Shown here: positions 39,991 through 53,431 of the stretch, one piece after another
Position numbering within the stretch: position 1 is the stretch's first letter
Layout of the letters: every line of letters starts with the position of its first letter
DNA from: Setaria digitata
Lineage: Eukaryota; Nematoda; Chromadorea; Rhabditida; Setariidae
NCBI GenBank assembly: GCA_003640385.1
Contig: RCAB01000084.1
Span: 120,864-184,863 of the forward strand
Reading direction: 5' to 3'
DNA length: 64,000 bases
The notes under the pieces: generated by a model
Database searches by the model: none
Told to the model about the DNA's origin: nothing
What the model saw: only the letters and a program-made list of their open reading frames with translations
Program-made: the position numbers and the translations under genes

Positions 39991-41256
39991 ATGGACAAGA
40001 AAATCCACGGTGTGCCGATCAGAGAATATTTCACAGATCTGGTATCCAAGAGGGTCGATGTCGAGCCAAACAATCCAGCATTCCGATGCTTCAATGATAA
40101 ATTTCACATCTATGTTCGTTTTTTTTATCAGTTCTAGATCTCCAACTTGGTATTAGGTTTATATATCGACAAGAGATATTCAAGTCGTAGATGTGGAATC
40201 AAAAGCTAAGTTATCGTACTTAATTTGCGTTGTTAGAAATACTCGAAATAATATTCCATCGGGGATGTCTACTAGAGAAGGGATGAGATTGCAGAGTTTT
40301 ATTAATCAGGCAGATATCGTATTATTTGTATGCGACACGATACAAATCTCTTGTTTACAGCCTCTAGCAAAAGTCATGTTCATGCTTAGTATGAGTTGTT
40401 GGGTTATAACGCTTGGAGTTCTATTTCCATGGAGCATACTGATTGTTTGGATAGCAGTATTGTATTTTCTATTAACAGCTTACGCTCTCCGACAAAAACA
40501 AGCAGCATGCCTTTGGCCCGCTATTATCCATTCGGTAATTTGAAATCAAATAATTTTAGCACTTCATTATAGTACTAGAGTAAAATGAAATATGCCTTCA
40601 AGAATCTAATTAAGTTTTGCTTTTTTCTTTCTAATATGGATGGCAGAATACTCCCACCACTTTCTAGGCCTTAGTAATATTAATGTGGTTATCTGGAACA
40701 ATTGTCATATTCACGACAGCGTTATTCAGCACCCAGACATTTCTGGATACTTTTGGACAAGGTATATTTCAACAAATTTCGTACAACCTTGCCTATCCAG
40801 TAAAAGGGAAAAAACTTCACCTTCACTGTTTTCATACTTTTAGTAATAAGAGAACTGTTTTGTTGTTACAGCATTCTTCCATCTCGTGGATCCATCAGCA
40901 CGTTTATCCGTCTTTTCTGGTTTTGTAATATTCCACTGCGATCCCATTAAAATCAATAGCTGACATTTCCAGAAAAAAAGATAGAACAATTGAAGTACTT
41001 AACTACCTTAATACCTCAATTTTGCTATCTCAAATTTTCAGGTCATCAACAACAATTCATTGTACGATTTTTGATAGTTTTACTGATCAAGAGCGTAATA
41101 ATACTCATTGGTCTCTATCTCATCTATCAGTTTTTCGTATTTAACCAATGTCGTAAATATTTCGATCATATACGGAATGCAGACTTACCAAGAGCTTCCC
41201 AGGAAGAAGGAACTGAATTAGAAGTGATCCAGGACAAACCACGATTTAATGATTAA
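39991..41256 (+). CDS. Four-transmembrane (tetraspan) nematode membrane protein
   Basis: Exons 39991-40113, 40361-40534, 40668-40761, 40872-40919 and 41042-41256 join in phase to 217 residues. The N-terminal 41 residues are polar and end FRCFNDKFHIY. Four hydrophobic segments follow at about 45-65 (VMFMLSMSCWVITLGVLF), 66-84 (ILIVWIAVLYFLLTAYAL), 100-122 (ALVILMWLSGTIVIFTTALF) and ~150-175 (FIVRFLIVLLIKSVIILIGLYLI). The cytosolic tail is acidic (SQEEGTELEVIQDKP). The layout, a Cys-containing short N-terminus before four helices, is common among uncharacterised small nematode membrane proteins; I cannot name a family. An ATATTCCAG eight bases before the ATG fits trans-splicing. AATAAA at 41261-41266 follows the stop at once. 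Function unknown. Confidence 0.75.
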
Positions 41257-42323
41257 TAGAAATAAATAGCGAAATTCTATCTCAAATTTGCCACTTCATG
41301 TTTTTCTAACTCCATACAGTCTGTCCAACTTTAAAATTGAGAATCCAAAAAAAGCAACTCGGTTGACATAGACATAAAGAGGACATTTTTTCATAAGCGC
41401 ATCATGAGGTAAACTATATTTTAGATTGATTATAAACATTTAATAAGTTAGTGTAGCCATCTGAAATTCTATAAAACCGTCCGAGCAAATTAGTCCAACA
41501 GATATGACCATACACTTGTTCCAAAGCAGTTCTTTTTTTTCTTCAGAAGAGTATTAGTTTCAAAATTTTAAACTAATTTGGTACTTCAATTTCCGATAGT
41601 GAAATCAGTTACTTTATTTGTAACGCTCTATTATATCCACTGCAAATTTTTAATCAACTAATGAATTTTGTCCAAACGCATTCACATTTCTAAATAACTT
41701 CCTTCACTAGATATAGCGTTACAATTTGAATTTTCCAAGTAGCCTTCGTGCGATGAATGAATTATAACGCACTATCGATTCATAAAAATGTTCACACCTA
41801 AGCTGTCGGTCAGGTACAAATCGATAAATATGCGATCTATCTCGAATGTCATCTAGAAATCAGCCTTAATCTATTAAGCATCATTCAAATATGTTCTTCA
41901 CAGCAATACAGAAATAATAAAGAACAATCCAAAATTATGATACATGTGTCACGGTGTAGCCAAATGGAATCTCATTTGAATCAATGAAATGCACCTCATT
42001 TTTTATAGAAAATTATTAACTTGATTTTTTTAGAAATTGATGTCTTGTATCTTACAAATATCTAACCTGTGAGCTTTTCTTTGATAATCGAAAAATAATA
42101 CAGAAATTCAGCGCTGCTGCGAACGTTTCGCCACTACAAATTATTGTATATTCTTTTTTTGAATTGAATTAATCGTTCTTTTTTTTTTTTTTTTTGTAAA
42201 TGCTTAAATATATCGAATGCGACTGATGACTTGCTGACATAATGTAATGATGAAATATGATATAGTGAGGGCAGCACGACAAAAGAGTATATTTAGTAAC
42301 TAAGCAAAAAAAAAAAGAAAAAA
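41257..42323. other. 3'-3' spacer between convergent genes
   Basis: Between the stop of the tetraspan gene (+) and the stop of CMTR2 (-). AT-rich, with T-runs near 42180-42196 and an A-run at 42306-42320. No open frame of interest. Confidence 0.5.
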
Positions 42324-45300
42324 TCATACTGGATTGGAACATATTAGCTGATTATACCGCATTTGCGAATTCTCTTCAGGACACAGTAACATAATGTTTT
42401 CATAGCGCAAACTGCAGAATGCTATAAATGAGACAGTGAAACGAGTCAGCATCAATGTAGATGAAGGAATTATTATTCGCAACTTTGAATCCTGCAAAAT
42501 AACAATTATTTCTTTAACTAAATTCCTTAGTTACATAGAGCTACAACTGAATCAGTCTTCAAACAACCAAAAGTGTATGCTAAAGAAACCAACTCAAGAG
42601 AGACTGCCTCAAACTTTTCTAAATAACTAGTAGAAGTAACGTGACCTGGTGATTTAATGTATGACGGAATATATCCTCAAGGACTGATATCCAGTCCAAC
42701 TGAGATCTGAGTACACATGAATTATTGTCAAGTGTTAATTTGTCCCGAGATTTCTCTTCCAATCCTTCAAGATTCAGATTAACATCACATGAGACAACAC
42801 TGGAACACATGTCTCGGATTTCCTAAAAACCAATTGACTTTTTTTAAATAAGAAAGACAAATTACATTTCTTTGCAACAGTAGCTTAAGAAGGAGATATA
42901 GGGGACAAGGAAAGCGAGGCATTAAAATATCGAAAATGAATCTTGCCCAAAATAAAAACAGTTCAGAATCACCAAAGAGGCATATTTCAATAACGCCAAA
43001 GTCTTTGGTTCCAAGAACAAGGTGTGCTTTATATCCGCTACTGCTGGTGGCGCATCACCTATTTTCAAGATGTCTTCCATGTCCCAATTATTAACGCAGA
43101 AATCATTAGTCCACTGACAGCAGTTACAAGACCAGCAAGTAGATATCCTGAATTCTTGTTCTGACGCAACATTAATTCCTTTCACAATATCAGAAATCAC
43201 CTTAAAAACATTTCTGGAAGGGAAAAAGAAAAAAGGGAACTTCATAATTACAGGTTATATGTTTGAAGATTTAGAACAACTCAAAAATTCTGTTTTTTTT
43301 TTTTTTTCAATCATTACCACTAGCTCACCATGTTTTCAATCAAAATTTGTGCCTCTTGCGCAGTGATGTTTCGCAGTCCTTCAATAAAACCACCAAGGTT
43401 TCCAAACTTCCATGGATTAGGTCTGCGGAAAATATATGATAAACAAATTGGGAAGGCTCCGAGATTTGGAACAAACTTTTAAATGAGTAACTATGCGAAA
43501 AAAAAATATTGGAAAAAAAAAAGATTCTCTCATAACATTTATAGGCAGGAAATACCGTTTCAATAGAGTGAAAGAAGCCGAAAAAAGTTCAGCAGCAAAT
43601 TTTTCGAAATTTGAGATAGTTATTATCTTTTCATAAATTTCTGCTGCATTCATCTTTTTTTGCTCAATAAAATCTTTTAAATCATCCTGAAAGCAGTCAA
43701 TAAGAACAAATAAGACATTTTCAGGTTTGTTTAAAATTGAGAGAAAATAAATGAGAGGGAAAACACGTGAGAAGATACCTCGACTGTACCGAAAGTACTG
43801 ATGTTGAACCAAATCATTTGCATCTGATGGGACACGAAAAACTTTGAACATTCCAGCAAAACCTGGAAGTTAAAATGTTGAACAGTACGACCAACAGAAA
43901 ACGAGCTACTTTCACAGCATGCAAGAAACCTTTCGATAAGAGTTTGGCAGTTCCGACTCTTCTTCACAGCGTTCGGAAGGTGTGTAATTTGAACATAATA
44001 AATATACCTGGAATAAATAGTTACCACAACTTCATAAAATGACAATAATAGCTGAAAGTTTTTACAGTTTGCAAGAAATAGAAAAAACTGCAACATTAAG
44101 CGAACCTCTTATTACCTCAGAATTGCCGGGTTTACTGCAGGAAGGTTTCACGGCATAAACCTCTTTGAAGCACGCAAGTAAGTGACTTAACAGTGTTACA
44201 GTATCATTAAGAAATGATGTGTAGATTTTCACAATGAAAGTACCATTAGTTTGGAGTAGTGACAATGATATATCAATCTCCCTTTGCAGTAATGGGAAGA
44301 TAAGACGTTCTTGTTCTGCTGGGTTGTCCTGGAAAAATATCTATCACAATTTGACAAAAGTTTTTAAGAATTCACTCAACAATATCTCAATTTAAGAACA
44401 TTTCTAAATAAAAAAAAAAAAATTTTATCTAAAGGAAATGGTTTTAAAACAATGTTCTCACAGGTTCAGCAACAGGACGAAATAAGGTAGCAAATCTTAT
44501 GTTTGTAAAATTTTACAACAACTTCGACAAAAAATGTAGGTCACCTGGCAATATACGCTTCCATCTGCAGTTATCAAAGAAAATTTTCCAACTTTTGCTG
44601 CAATACTACTGACATATTCATTGGTCCACTTTAATATATCTCCACTATCATCAGGACCAAAAAGCCAGTTGGAACATGTACTTGTAACCAGTTCATCATC
44701 CAAGAACATGTCGAATGGTGAAGTCCATTCATAATGAGGATTTAAACTTAAAAACTAGATTTCGTTTGGATTACTATGAAAGTCATACTTTTCTCTGGTG
44801 TTCAATCACAGCGACTTCCTAAACTTTTATTCTCAACTTGCCATCAGCCTCTCCACCACTTCATTTCTCACTGATTTTTTCTCCTTCCACAGTTTGAAAA
44901 TATATTGTTCAGGGTAAGGTTTAAAATAAAAAGTTTACCTGTTGGCATACCACTGCCAAGGCAGTTTATTTTCCTGTATTTTCAAATAAACGTTCAAAGC
45001 GGAAATAAAAGCACCAGGTGATTCGCATAAGTGAAAACTTCTAAAGAATAACCATAACCTTGTTATTATCTTTAAAATGATAGAAAACCAGAACTTGAAA
45101 CTTGATATTTCAGTTTTTTCATGTTCATCTTTCATAACAACTTGTAAAAAAATTTTAAATATTCAACTTGCTGTAAAGCAATATACCTGACAGAGCTCCT
45201 TATATAATCGGGGGGAAAACAAAGATGAGAGAAGCGAACCAGCATTTCATAAAATTTGAAGAAAGCTTGAGTGCTATATTCCAAATTACTGGCACTTTTT

Positions 45301-45709
45301 GAAAATCCACGAATGAAAGAACGTAATGGATGAGTGAAGGAAGTGTGTCTTCGCCAATCTTCTAAATAATTACTCGGGATAGCCTCCTAAACAGTAAAAT
45401 AAGGTGTTTAAAACAGTGAGACCTTTACTAAAAATTTTTCTCTTTCAAAAAAATTAGAGAAAACTAAAAAAATTTGAACGAATATTTGAAGAAATATGAA
45501 CACCAAAAACTATATTAACTCCCGCAAAGGAACCTTACCCTTAATCCATCTAAAATGTTGGAAAGATTCCATGACTGAGATATTAGTTCTTCATCCGAAA
45601 CAATGTCAGAGGATTCACCGGCGGACGAAGGCTTCAACCTTATAAACTTGGAAAATAATGAATCCACCACTTGTGCATATGTAGACTTCAGCAATTCTAT
45701 TTCTGCCAT
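42324..45709 (-). CDS. CMTR2: Cap-specific mRNA (nucleoside-2'-O-)methyltransferase 2
   Basis: Methylates the 2'-O of the second transcribed nucleotide of capped mRNA (cap2). Twelve exons on the minus strand, 5' to 3': 45709-45539, 45386-45187, 45040-44939, 44746-44545, 44328-44116, 44007-43930, 43862-43779, 43686-43556, 43422-43329, 43200-42973, 42822-42646, 42491-42324; 615 residues (human ~770). SAM-binding LCESPGAF lies at about 128-135, followed by FGPDDSGDI (187-195), ITADGS with Asp219 and FIVKIYT with Lys259, the expected D and K of the K-D-K catalytic set, then KPSCSKPGNSEVYLLC. The last two exons carry the second, non-catalytic Rossmann-like half (IIIPSSTLMLTRFTV). The acceptor of exon 10 is chosen as TTTTTAAG because the nearer AG leads to a stop. 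Identity is firm; exon 10 and 11 boundaries are less certain. Confidence 0.93.
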
Positions 45710-46371
45710 TGTATTGCGTTATATTATAATTCTTTATGTAGTCCAAAACATTTCAGCTGATCCTTACCGTAACCTTTGGACCGAAAAGGAAGCAACTTTT
45801 GACAGAAATTTGTGAAAGAATTCGAAACAGATTTGCAATTCTAGAATCTCTTTAGAGTTCTCAACTGCACTTTTAAGAATCACTGAAACCTTGCATGTTT
45901 TAAAACTTCTAAACTCATTTCATGTTTCTGAAAATTATTGTTTTCCTTACACTGACCTCGTTAAGAATGGATTTACTACGAAATTTGAGTTTTGATTGCC
46001 AAACTGCAAAATAATATTGTGATGGATTACCTTTAATGATTGTAAATGCGAAAATACTTTTTTTTTTTTTACCAAAACCATATAACATGTAACAAAAATA
46101 CCATATTTTTTCACCAATATCATATAGCAAAAAAACGTCCAACAATACGACTGCGAAATGCAAGCAGTGGGATAACATAGATGTTGTGTCTTTGCAAAAC
46201 TGCAGAATCATTTTTTTGAGCACCTGGGGGAAATCTTTTAGATTAACAAAATAGAAAAGGGAAGAAAGAGAATTCACAGGCAATTTAGAAAAGCGCACCA
46301 TCAACAAGTAATGATAACTTTTCCAAAAAAGTTCACAAGACAATATTTAGCAGACAAAGGTATTTCTCAAG
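45710..46371. other. Spacer between VARS and CMTR2
   Basis: 662 bases between two genes read in the same direction. AT-rich, no supported gene; the frame 45915-46343 (minus) is AT-driven. Short enough that a shared pre-mRNA is conceivable. Confidence 0.45.
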
Positions 46372-49300
46372 CTATCGAGTTTTTCAGCGCTGTTATGGCT
46401 TCATTAAGATGGTTCGATTCTGACAACAACGAAGCAACCTGAAAATTCCATTTCAAGAACAGATTTCAGTACTTTGTAATTCTTGGAAATCTTTTTCTTA
46501 TTCTTATGTGCTTATCTATCCCAAATAAAAATAAGGAAAGAAAAAAAAAAAAGCAAAAACGGAATAAAATTCCCATTAATAATGGATAACATCGAGTTGC
46601 GGATAAGTAAAGAGCTGAAACAAACTATATTACAATGCTTGATAACCTCATCGATTGTTTTATAACCTAAAATAAAAAGGCTACTTTACCTTTTCTGTGT
46701 TATTATTACGTATTCCAAGGGGTACTTTGTTGTAAGCTGGACTAGAGATTGTTTCCTCTAATTTTTGCAATTGAACCATTAGTTTTTCACGCTTGTCCAT
46801 TAATTTCGTAATTTCCTTTGAAACATTGATCATACCCTAAAACATTACACTAGCCAATAAGTTGGTATAACCGTAAATGTGAAGTTAACTCTGACGGATG
46901 CATTAGTAATAAGGCAATCGGAGAAAGAAAAGAAAAAACATTTCCTCTGAACATCCTAAAAAAAAACCAAACCTCGAGCAAAAGGAAAATCTTGCACGTC
47001 GCCGAAACAGTAATTTGTGCACAGCCCGATGGCACCTGATGCATTTTATAATTTGTTAGTAGGAAAACCTGAAAAATATATACTGTAGGTGTAAATAAGT
47101 TCATATAATGTCTTATTCATTTAAAGATTTTTTTAAATATTAAACAACTGATCGGATCTTTTAACAGAGATGAAAATGAAATGAATAAAATTATAAAAAG
47201 TGAATAAGATGTGAAAAAAGCTAGCCTTGGATGAGGAAGTTAAAGTAGTTATTAACGGTATAAGATCTTCTACTTCTTTTATTTCTGAGATGTTCTCGAA
47301 GATAACATAAACTGAAACAAATAACAAATCAGTTTCAAATTTGCCATAAAACCATAAATTAAACGCAAAAGCGCCCATTTAACTTACTGAGATAAAACTC
47401 ACGCTCAGTCTTAACTTTAGCTGTTAGTCCATAATCAGAACGAAGAGAACGAACTGTTTTCACGATACACATCGCCTGCATCATCCGATTTTCCAAAATT
47501 TCATCTCGAAATGGATACTAGAAAAGCAAGTTCAAATGTGAAAAATTATTGTTTACTCAAGATCAGTTTCGAATTTAGAAAAGGAACTAAATCAGAAACC
47601 TGTTCTGATTCTGGATAAGACACAACGCAGATGCTTTCTGGCTGCTCTATCGATACTTTCCGTGGTAATCGCTGCCAAAGTTCTTCAGATATGAAAGGCA
47701 TGAATGGTGACAGCAACCGGAGACCCGTTTCTACACATTCAAAGAGCACTTTTCGTGTAGCCTCGACACTTTTGGAATCTGCTGAATATTTAAGTAAACT
47801 TAGTTTCACGAAGAAATTGAATGATAAAAACAAGTGATCCTATTGATGAACTGACAAAAAAAGAAATTTTCCATAGAGCTCATTTTAAATATTATAAATT
47901 ATTTAAAGAAAACGCTAAAAAAAAAAAACTGACCGTCAACAAATACTTTTTTGCATCCTTCAATATATATGTCACAAAAATCATACTGCCAAAAATTATA
48001 TAAAGCGGTTGTAACATGACTAAAGCGATAATTAGACATTCCACTATTGGCTGCTTCAACAACATACGAAAGTCGAGATAAAATCCAACGATCCAATGCA
48101 CCACTTCTTTCCGGTAACTGAAAAGAACAATATTTTCTGTTGTCATGCAAGTCAAAAATGACTGCAAATACAAAAAAGCTGCATACAACCTATGAGGACT
48201 CAGTATTTAATATAATAGTTCTCATAGTATAAAATCTTTCTTTAGAAGAAACCAACAGTGAATTTATCTGAAGGTGTAAAACTATTGCCAAGCTGCATCA
48301 TTGTGAACCTCGATGCTTGCCATATTTTATTGCAGAAGAATCTGTATCCTTGGACACGAAGCACATCAAGATTGATATCCCGGCTCTGACTGGTATAACT
48401 AATCAATGCAAATCGCAATGCATCAGTGCCACATTCTGGAATACCATTCGGAAAATCACGTGCTTGACCTTCTTTCGCTATTTTCAGTTCTCTGTAACAA
48501 TGTTTAGATTCTACTTTCAAAACAATACGATGGCATAAATTATGCATGTGTATACACAGATTTTTTAGGAAAGACACATTCTACGATTGCTCTTAACTTA
48601 CTTTCAACCAATGCTTACTTTGCATCAAGATTTCCAGATTCTAACATTTTGTTAAGTCGCACCAATGATACACCATGTATGACGTCTAACGGATCGATTA
48701 CATTACCTAACGACTTACTCATTTTACGTCCATGAGCATCCCGGATCATAGCATGCAAATAAACCTAAAAAGAAAAAATAGAAAGATTTGTATCATAAAA
48801 GGAATTCCCCTAGTCATTATGAAATCTCACTATTTTTTTATGTCAAAAATGAAAAAGATTCATCTACAACCATGTTACCATAATACTTATTTTTTCTTTT
48901 TGGATAATCAAAATTGATAGACTAACTTCCCGAAATGGCAATCTTCCTGTAAGCTCTTGTGACATGAACACCATCCGTGCAACCCAGAAAAAAAGTATGT
49001 CATGTCCAGTTTCTAAAAGTGTAGTAGGGAAAAAATTATCCAAATCAGCACTTTTTTCGGGCCATCCGAAAATCTCAAATGGCCACATTGCGGAAGAAAA
49101 CCAGGTGTCCAAAACGTCTTCATCTGCAAAAATTATTTATAATTTATAATACAACTGTCAATTTATTCGACAACAACAGTGGCAATTAATACTGAAAAAA
49201 GATAACAGTAAATCTATCAGGAAGTGACTAAAGAAAATACGAATTCATTAACATATTTGGCAAATATTCAAATGTATGAACAACTAAGGTAAAATTACCT

Positions 49301-52300
49301 CTTTTCACTGAGATTTTCTCTTCCGATATGCCAAACTTTCGAGCAGCTTTTCTCAGTGCTTCGGCTTCATCCTGTGCACACACCCAGTAATCGTTGTCAT
49401 CTGAACTATCAAGAGGAACTTCGGCATCAAGGATAGTGACAAAATAAGCAGGTATTCGATGACCCCACCACAGCTGTCGTGAAATACACCAGTCTCTGAA
49501 AATTGCCAAACATATTTCGTAGTTTAGAGCCAAAATTAAAGATGAAAGAATGCATGAAAATTCAAAGTAAATTTCTTATTTTTTTTGGTACCACGCATTG
49601 TGACAAAAAGATTGCCGTACCTAATATTTTCTAGCCACTTTCTCCATGTTGCAACGTGAAAATCTGGTATGATTTTCAGATGACCTTTCTCTACAGCCTC
49701 AATTGCTCTCTGCGCCATTTGATCACATTTTACATACCATTGTGATTTTAGCATTGGTTCAATAACATCTTTAGAACGACTGAAAACTTTTCGGAAATGA
49801 GAGAAATGAAATTTGATACAGCTCATAATTTCGTCACTGCTGGTTACCTGCTAAAAATTTACCTGCATAAAGGAACAACCATTGGATTATCAGTTTTTCC
49901 TCTGAAAAGACCCTTCTTTTTCAAGGCCTCTAAAACAGCATCTCTTGCTTCGAATCGCTTCATATTCTAAAACAGTAAAAACTAGGGAGGAATATCAGGC
50001 ATGAAAATTTCGCAAACATAATAGCAAAACGAATTTGCTTTCTTTATTTAAATCATAATGTTTCTTGATTTAATTAAATAATATTCCTATTCTGAAATTC
50101 CAATTTCCATCCAATCTAACAAGTAAAAATAAGATGAAGGAACACCTTGAATTCACCACACCGTTCGCTCATTTTACCATCATCAGTAAGACAGTTGATG
50201 AATTCTAGATTATGACGGATTCCTACTTCATAGTCGTTATGATCATGAGCAGGAGTTATCTTCACCACCCCTGAACAAAATATTTCCATTTCAATTTCTA
50301 TTTCGGTCATTGATATACGAAATCAATAAAGTGAATCCATGTAAAATATTTCGCATTAAAGCAATTTCTGACTTGATTTCTTGCTTATTACGCTTTCATG
50401 TAGACATCTAAATAACAAACATTCCGTGAAAAAGATCTGAAAAATAAGGAAACGGAGGGTGAAAAGTGGAATCTTAAATCAAAAAAGATATATTTAGAAT
50501 ATGATATTTATTGATATCCAATAATTTCATAATATCACCTTTCTAAAGTGTAACTTCAATGACTCAGTGTTTCACTTTTTATTTTTACTCGATTAGACGA
50601 GCTTTATTATAGTGACTTAGTTCTTACTTCTATAACAAATTATTATTTAATACTTATTTAAATACAGGAAAGTTAATAAATAGTATACCAAACCAGAAAT
50701 TCGAAAATTACCTGTTCCAAATTCCATATCAACGAACGAATCTGCTATTATGGGAAGTTTTCTATTAAGAAACGGATGTATACAATTCTTAAAAAAAAAA
50801 AAAAAATTTTTTTTCGCAGTATTACTGAGTAATTAGAATTATTTTCAATTATTTCTTTAGATTCTTAAAACCCTTTAAATTTCAGTATGCGAAACACAGG
50901 AGAGAAACTTTAAGCAGAGGGCTTTTAACACATTAAGATCTGTACATTTAATCACAGTAAAAAAATAAAAGAACCTTGCCAATAAGATGCTTGTATCGTT
51001 CATCTTCTGGATGCACTGCAACAGCAGTGTCACCTAGCATTGTTTCAATTCGTGTCGTTGCTACTACGACTTCTTCATCTAAAGCAAATAATTTGGAAAA
51101 AAGTCCACTACCTTGCTATGTACAAAAAAAAAAAAAAATAAAATAAAAAAAAAAAAGAAAAATCCTATTCTTAAATGACAAATGCCGGCCAAGATTTTAA
51201 AAAAATATTGGCACTATGCTTGCGTGGTAGTACCTGAATTTTCGACTAGATAAGCAAAAGATATCAGCACACCAAATTCAACTTTTTTCATGTATCCGGG
51301 GATCGACAACAATGTACTTCCACTTAACTCTACCTTATCAACCTAAACAGGTGAGTGATATCATACAATGATGCGAAAAAAAAAAAGAATTGGAAGAAAT
51401 CATATATTTAGCTGTTGGGAAAGCTTGCCCCCTTTTATGATGTTATGAAATAGCAAGAGAAAAAATATTTGTAAATGGAGTTTCGACAGAAAAGTACGTT
51501 ACAATCGTAACATAATATGAAATGTGAACTGTTAGCAATACTTATGCACAGAGCAACAAAACTCCGCTAAGACGATGATTCGAAGAGCTCTGAAAAATAC
51601 CTCTATATCCGAAATAGCAGATCTCAAAACGCAGCACCAATTTACCAGTCGATTGCTTCGGTATATAATACCCTTTTCATGCATTACAATAAATGCATGT
51701 ACTACAGCGCGCGTAATTTTTGGATCCATCATAAAACAAGCTCGATCCCAATCAACTCCTGCGCCCATTTTTCGTAACTGGTCATAAATTATTTCACCTT
51801 TTCTGTAATGTTACATAATGATAGAGTAAAGAAATACGAAATATGTCAAATTTCAATAGAACTGTTAGATGAGCTTCAGCAAAAATTTAAAATGCATGTG
51901 GAACATTTTAAATAATATTAAGAATTGTTGTGGAACATTTACTACACATTATTAAAATTGAAATGTCAAGTAACAAAAAAGACAATTTAAAATTTTGCTT
52001 CCATTTTTCCATTTCTTTCTAGATAACGATTTCACATCCAATTCTTGATTTCAAATTTTTTTAATTGCATTGAAAAGGGAAAACAACTTACTCATCCTTC
52101 CATTTCCACACTTCTTCAACAAACTTCTCCCGACCCAGATCATGTCTTGTTAAATTTAGTTCGCGTTTCAAGCGTTTTTCAACTACAACCTGAGTAGCAA
52201 TTCCAGCATGATCACATCCTGGATTGAACAAAACCGTTTTGCCTTTCATTCGGTGCCTGAAAAGAAACGAATAGCGTGAAGAAGAAAACTGTTCAAAAAA

Positions 52301-53415
52301 CTAATTATGGAACTGCTTGTATATTTAAAAATTATTGCTTCCATCAAATTAGCGAAGATTGAAGGCATTAATCAAAAAAAAAAAAAAAAAGAGAAATACG
52401 GTGGTAACGCAGAAAGCCCAAGGCGACAGAGTGCGTATAGAAACGATATAAATATTAAGAAATTTGAAATCTCGAATACTACACAAAAATTACAAACTTA
52501 TACAAAAAAATAAAGGAATAAATTCCTGAAAATCACCATCTACAGATAGCATCTTGTACGGAAGTAGCCAAAGCATGTCCCAAATGTAACGTTCCGGTGA
52601 CATTCGGTGGCGGAATAACCACTGTGAAAATACCTTTCGGATTCGGCTTTCTGCAGGTAAATCTTTTTCAAAATGAAATTTGTGATTGCAAAGAGAAAGA
52701 AATCTCCAACGAAAAGAGCTCGAGAAATAAATAAAATTTCAAACAAAACTTAACATTGGTAGTATTCTAGTCCATTAAAAGCTTCACTAAAAAAGGGCAA
52801 AAAGAATTTCCCGTGCAGCTAAATTAAGGAGATGATCTGTTACATGATGGTTATTGGATGTTTTTTGTTTTAATTGAAAATATATAACGCATCTGATTCA
52901 CATCGTTAGTTTCCTTCAATTGAAATTAAATCAACTACAGACTTCAGTAGATGGTGACAGGCTAACCTTAAATCGCGCTTATATTCAGGTCGAAAAAACC
53001 CAACTTGCTGCCACCATTCATACCAAGCTGCTTCTACGTATTTTGGACTGTAAGCATTTGGCAAATCGACAACGGTGTTCTTCTTCTCTCCTGGTTTTGT
53101 ATTGGCACTGTATTCGAAAATTTCTTTCTTCATTTCTGTCGTCTGCAAACAATATGAAGAATAGACAGTAAGTTCAAAATTTTAACTAGAAAAGACTCAG
53201 AACCTTACTAACCCTGTTAGATATAAAAGTGCTATAATAATATCAAACTATACCAGTTGCTTAGCTTGATGTGTTCTCATCCCTGCCATCTTCTTCTCCT
53301 TTTCACGGAATTTCGCTAACTTTGCTGCTTTCGCTGCCTCCTTTTTCAGCTCTTTCGCTGATTTTGGCTTTTCCGACCCCAAATGAGCACTGACTTCAGC
53401 AGTCTCAGTTCCCAT
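46372..53415 (-). CDS. VARS1: Valyl-tRNA synthetase, cytosolic
   Basis: Class Ia synthetase charging tRNA-Val. Twenty-two exons, 5' to 3': 53415-53254, 53142-52967, 52650-52537, 52256-52092, 51802-51601, 51342-51234, 51078-50975, 50787-50712, 50270-50146, 49966-49863, 49779-49621, 49495-49299, 49123-48927, 48764-48619, 48491-48257, 48117-47934, 47781-47600, 47517-47388, 47311-47226, 47068-46973, 46837-46690, 46437-46372; about 1053 residues. A Lys/Glu-rich N-terminal extension precedes the catalytic core; there is no GST-like domain as in vertebrates. HLGH (HIGH) at 135-138, [17 protein letters not shown], editing-domain [18 protein letters not shown] and [44 protein letters not shown] at 644-648, and a C-terminal coiled coil. 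Exon 21 is one base too long and runs into a stop (see findings). Intron 19 begins GCTAGC. A TTTACAG ends 17 bases before the ATG. Confidence 0.98.
46690..46837 (-). other. VARS exon 21 with apparent +1 frameshift
   Basis: Flanking exons end and begin in phase 0, so this exon should be a multiple of three, but it is 148 bases. Read from its 5' side the frame gives [12 protein letters not shown] then AAT GGA CAA GCG TGA. One base further on, from about 46798 down, the expected coiled-coil sequence [20 protein letters not shown] resumes to the donor. The extra base lies in the AATTAAATGG run near 46799-46803. Confidence 0.7.
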
Positions 53416-53431
53416 TTCAACACACTTCCAC

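Noticed and set aside
43930..44096. Long minus frame 43731-44096 as CMTR2 coding sequence
   Set aside because: The conserved VYLLC strand and the following CSKFF segment are in the other frame, with a donor at 43929; the long frame is a shadow.
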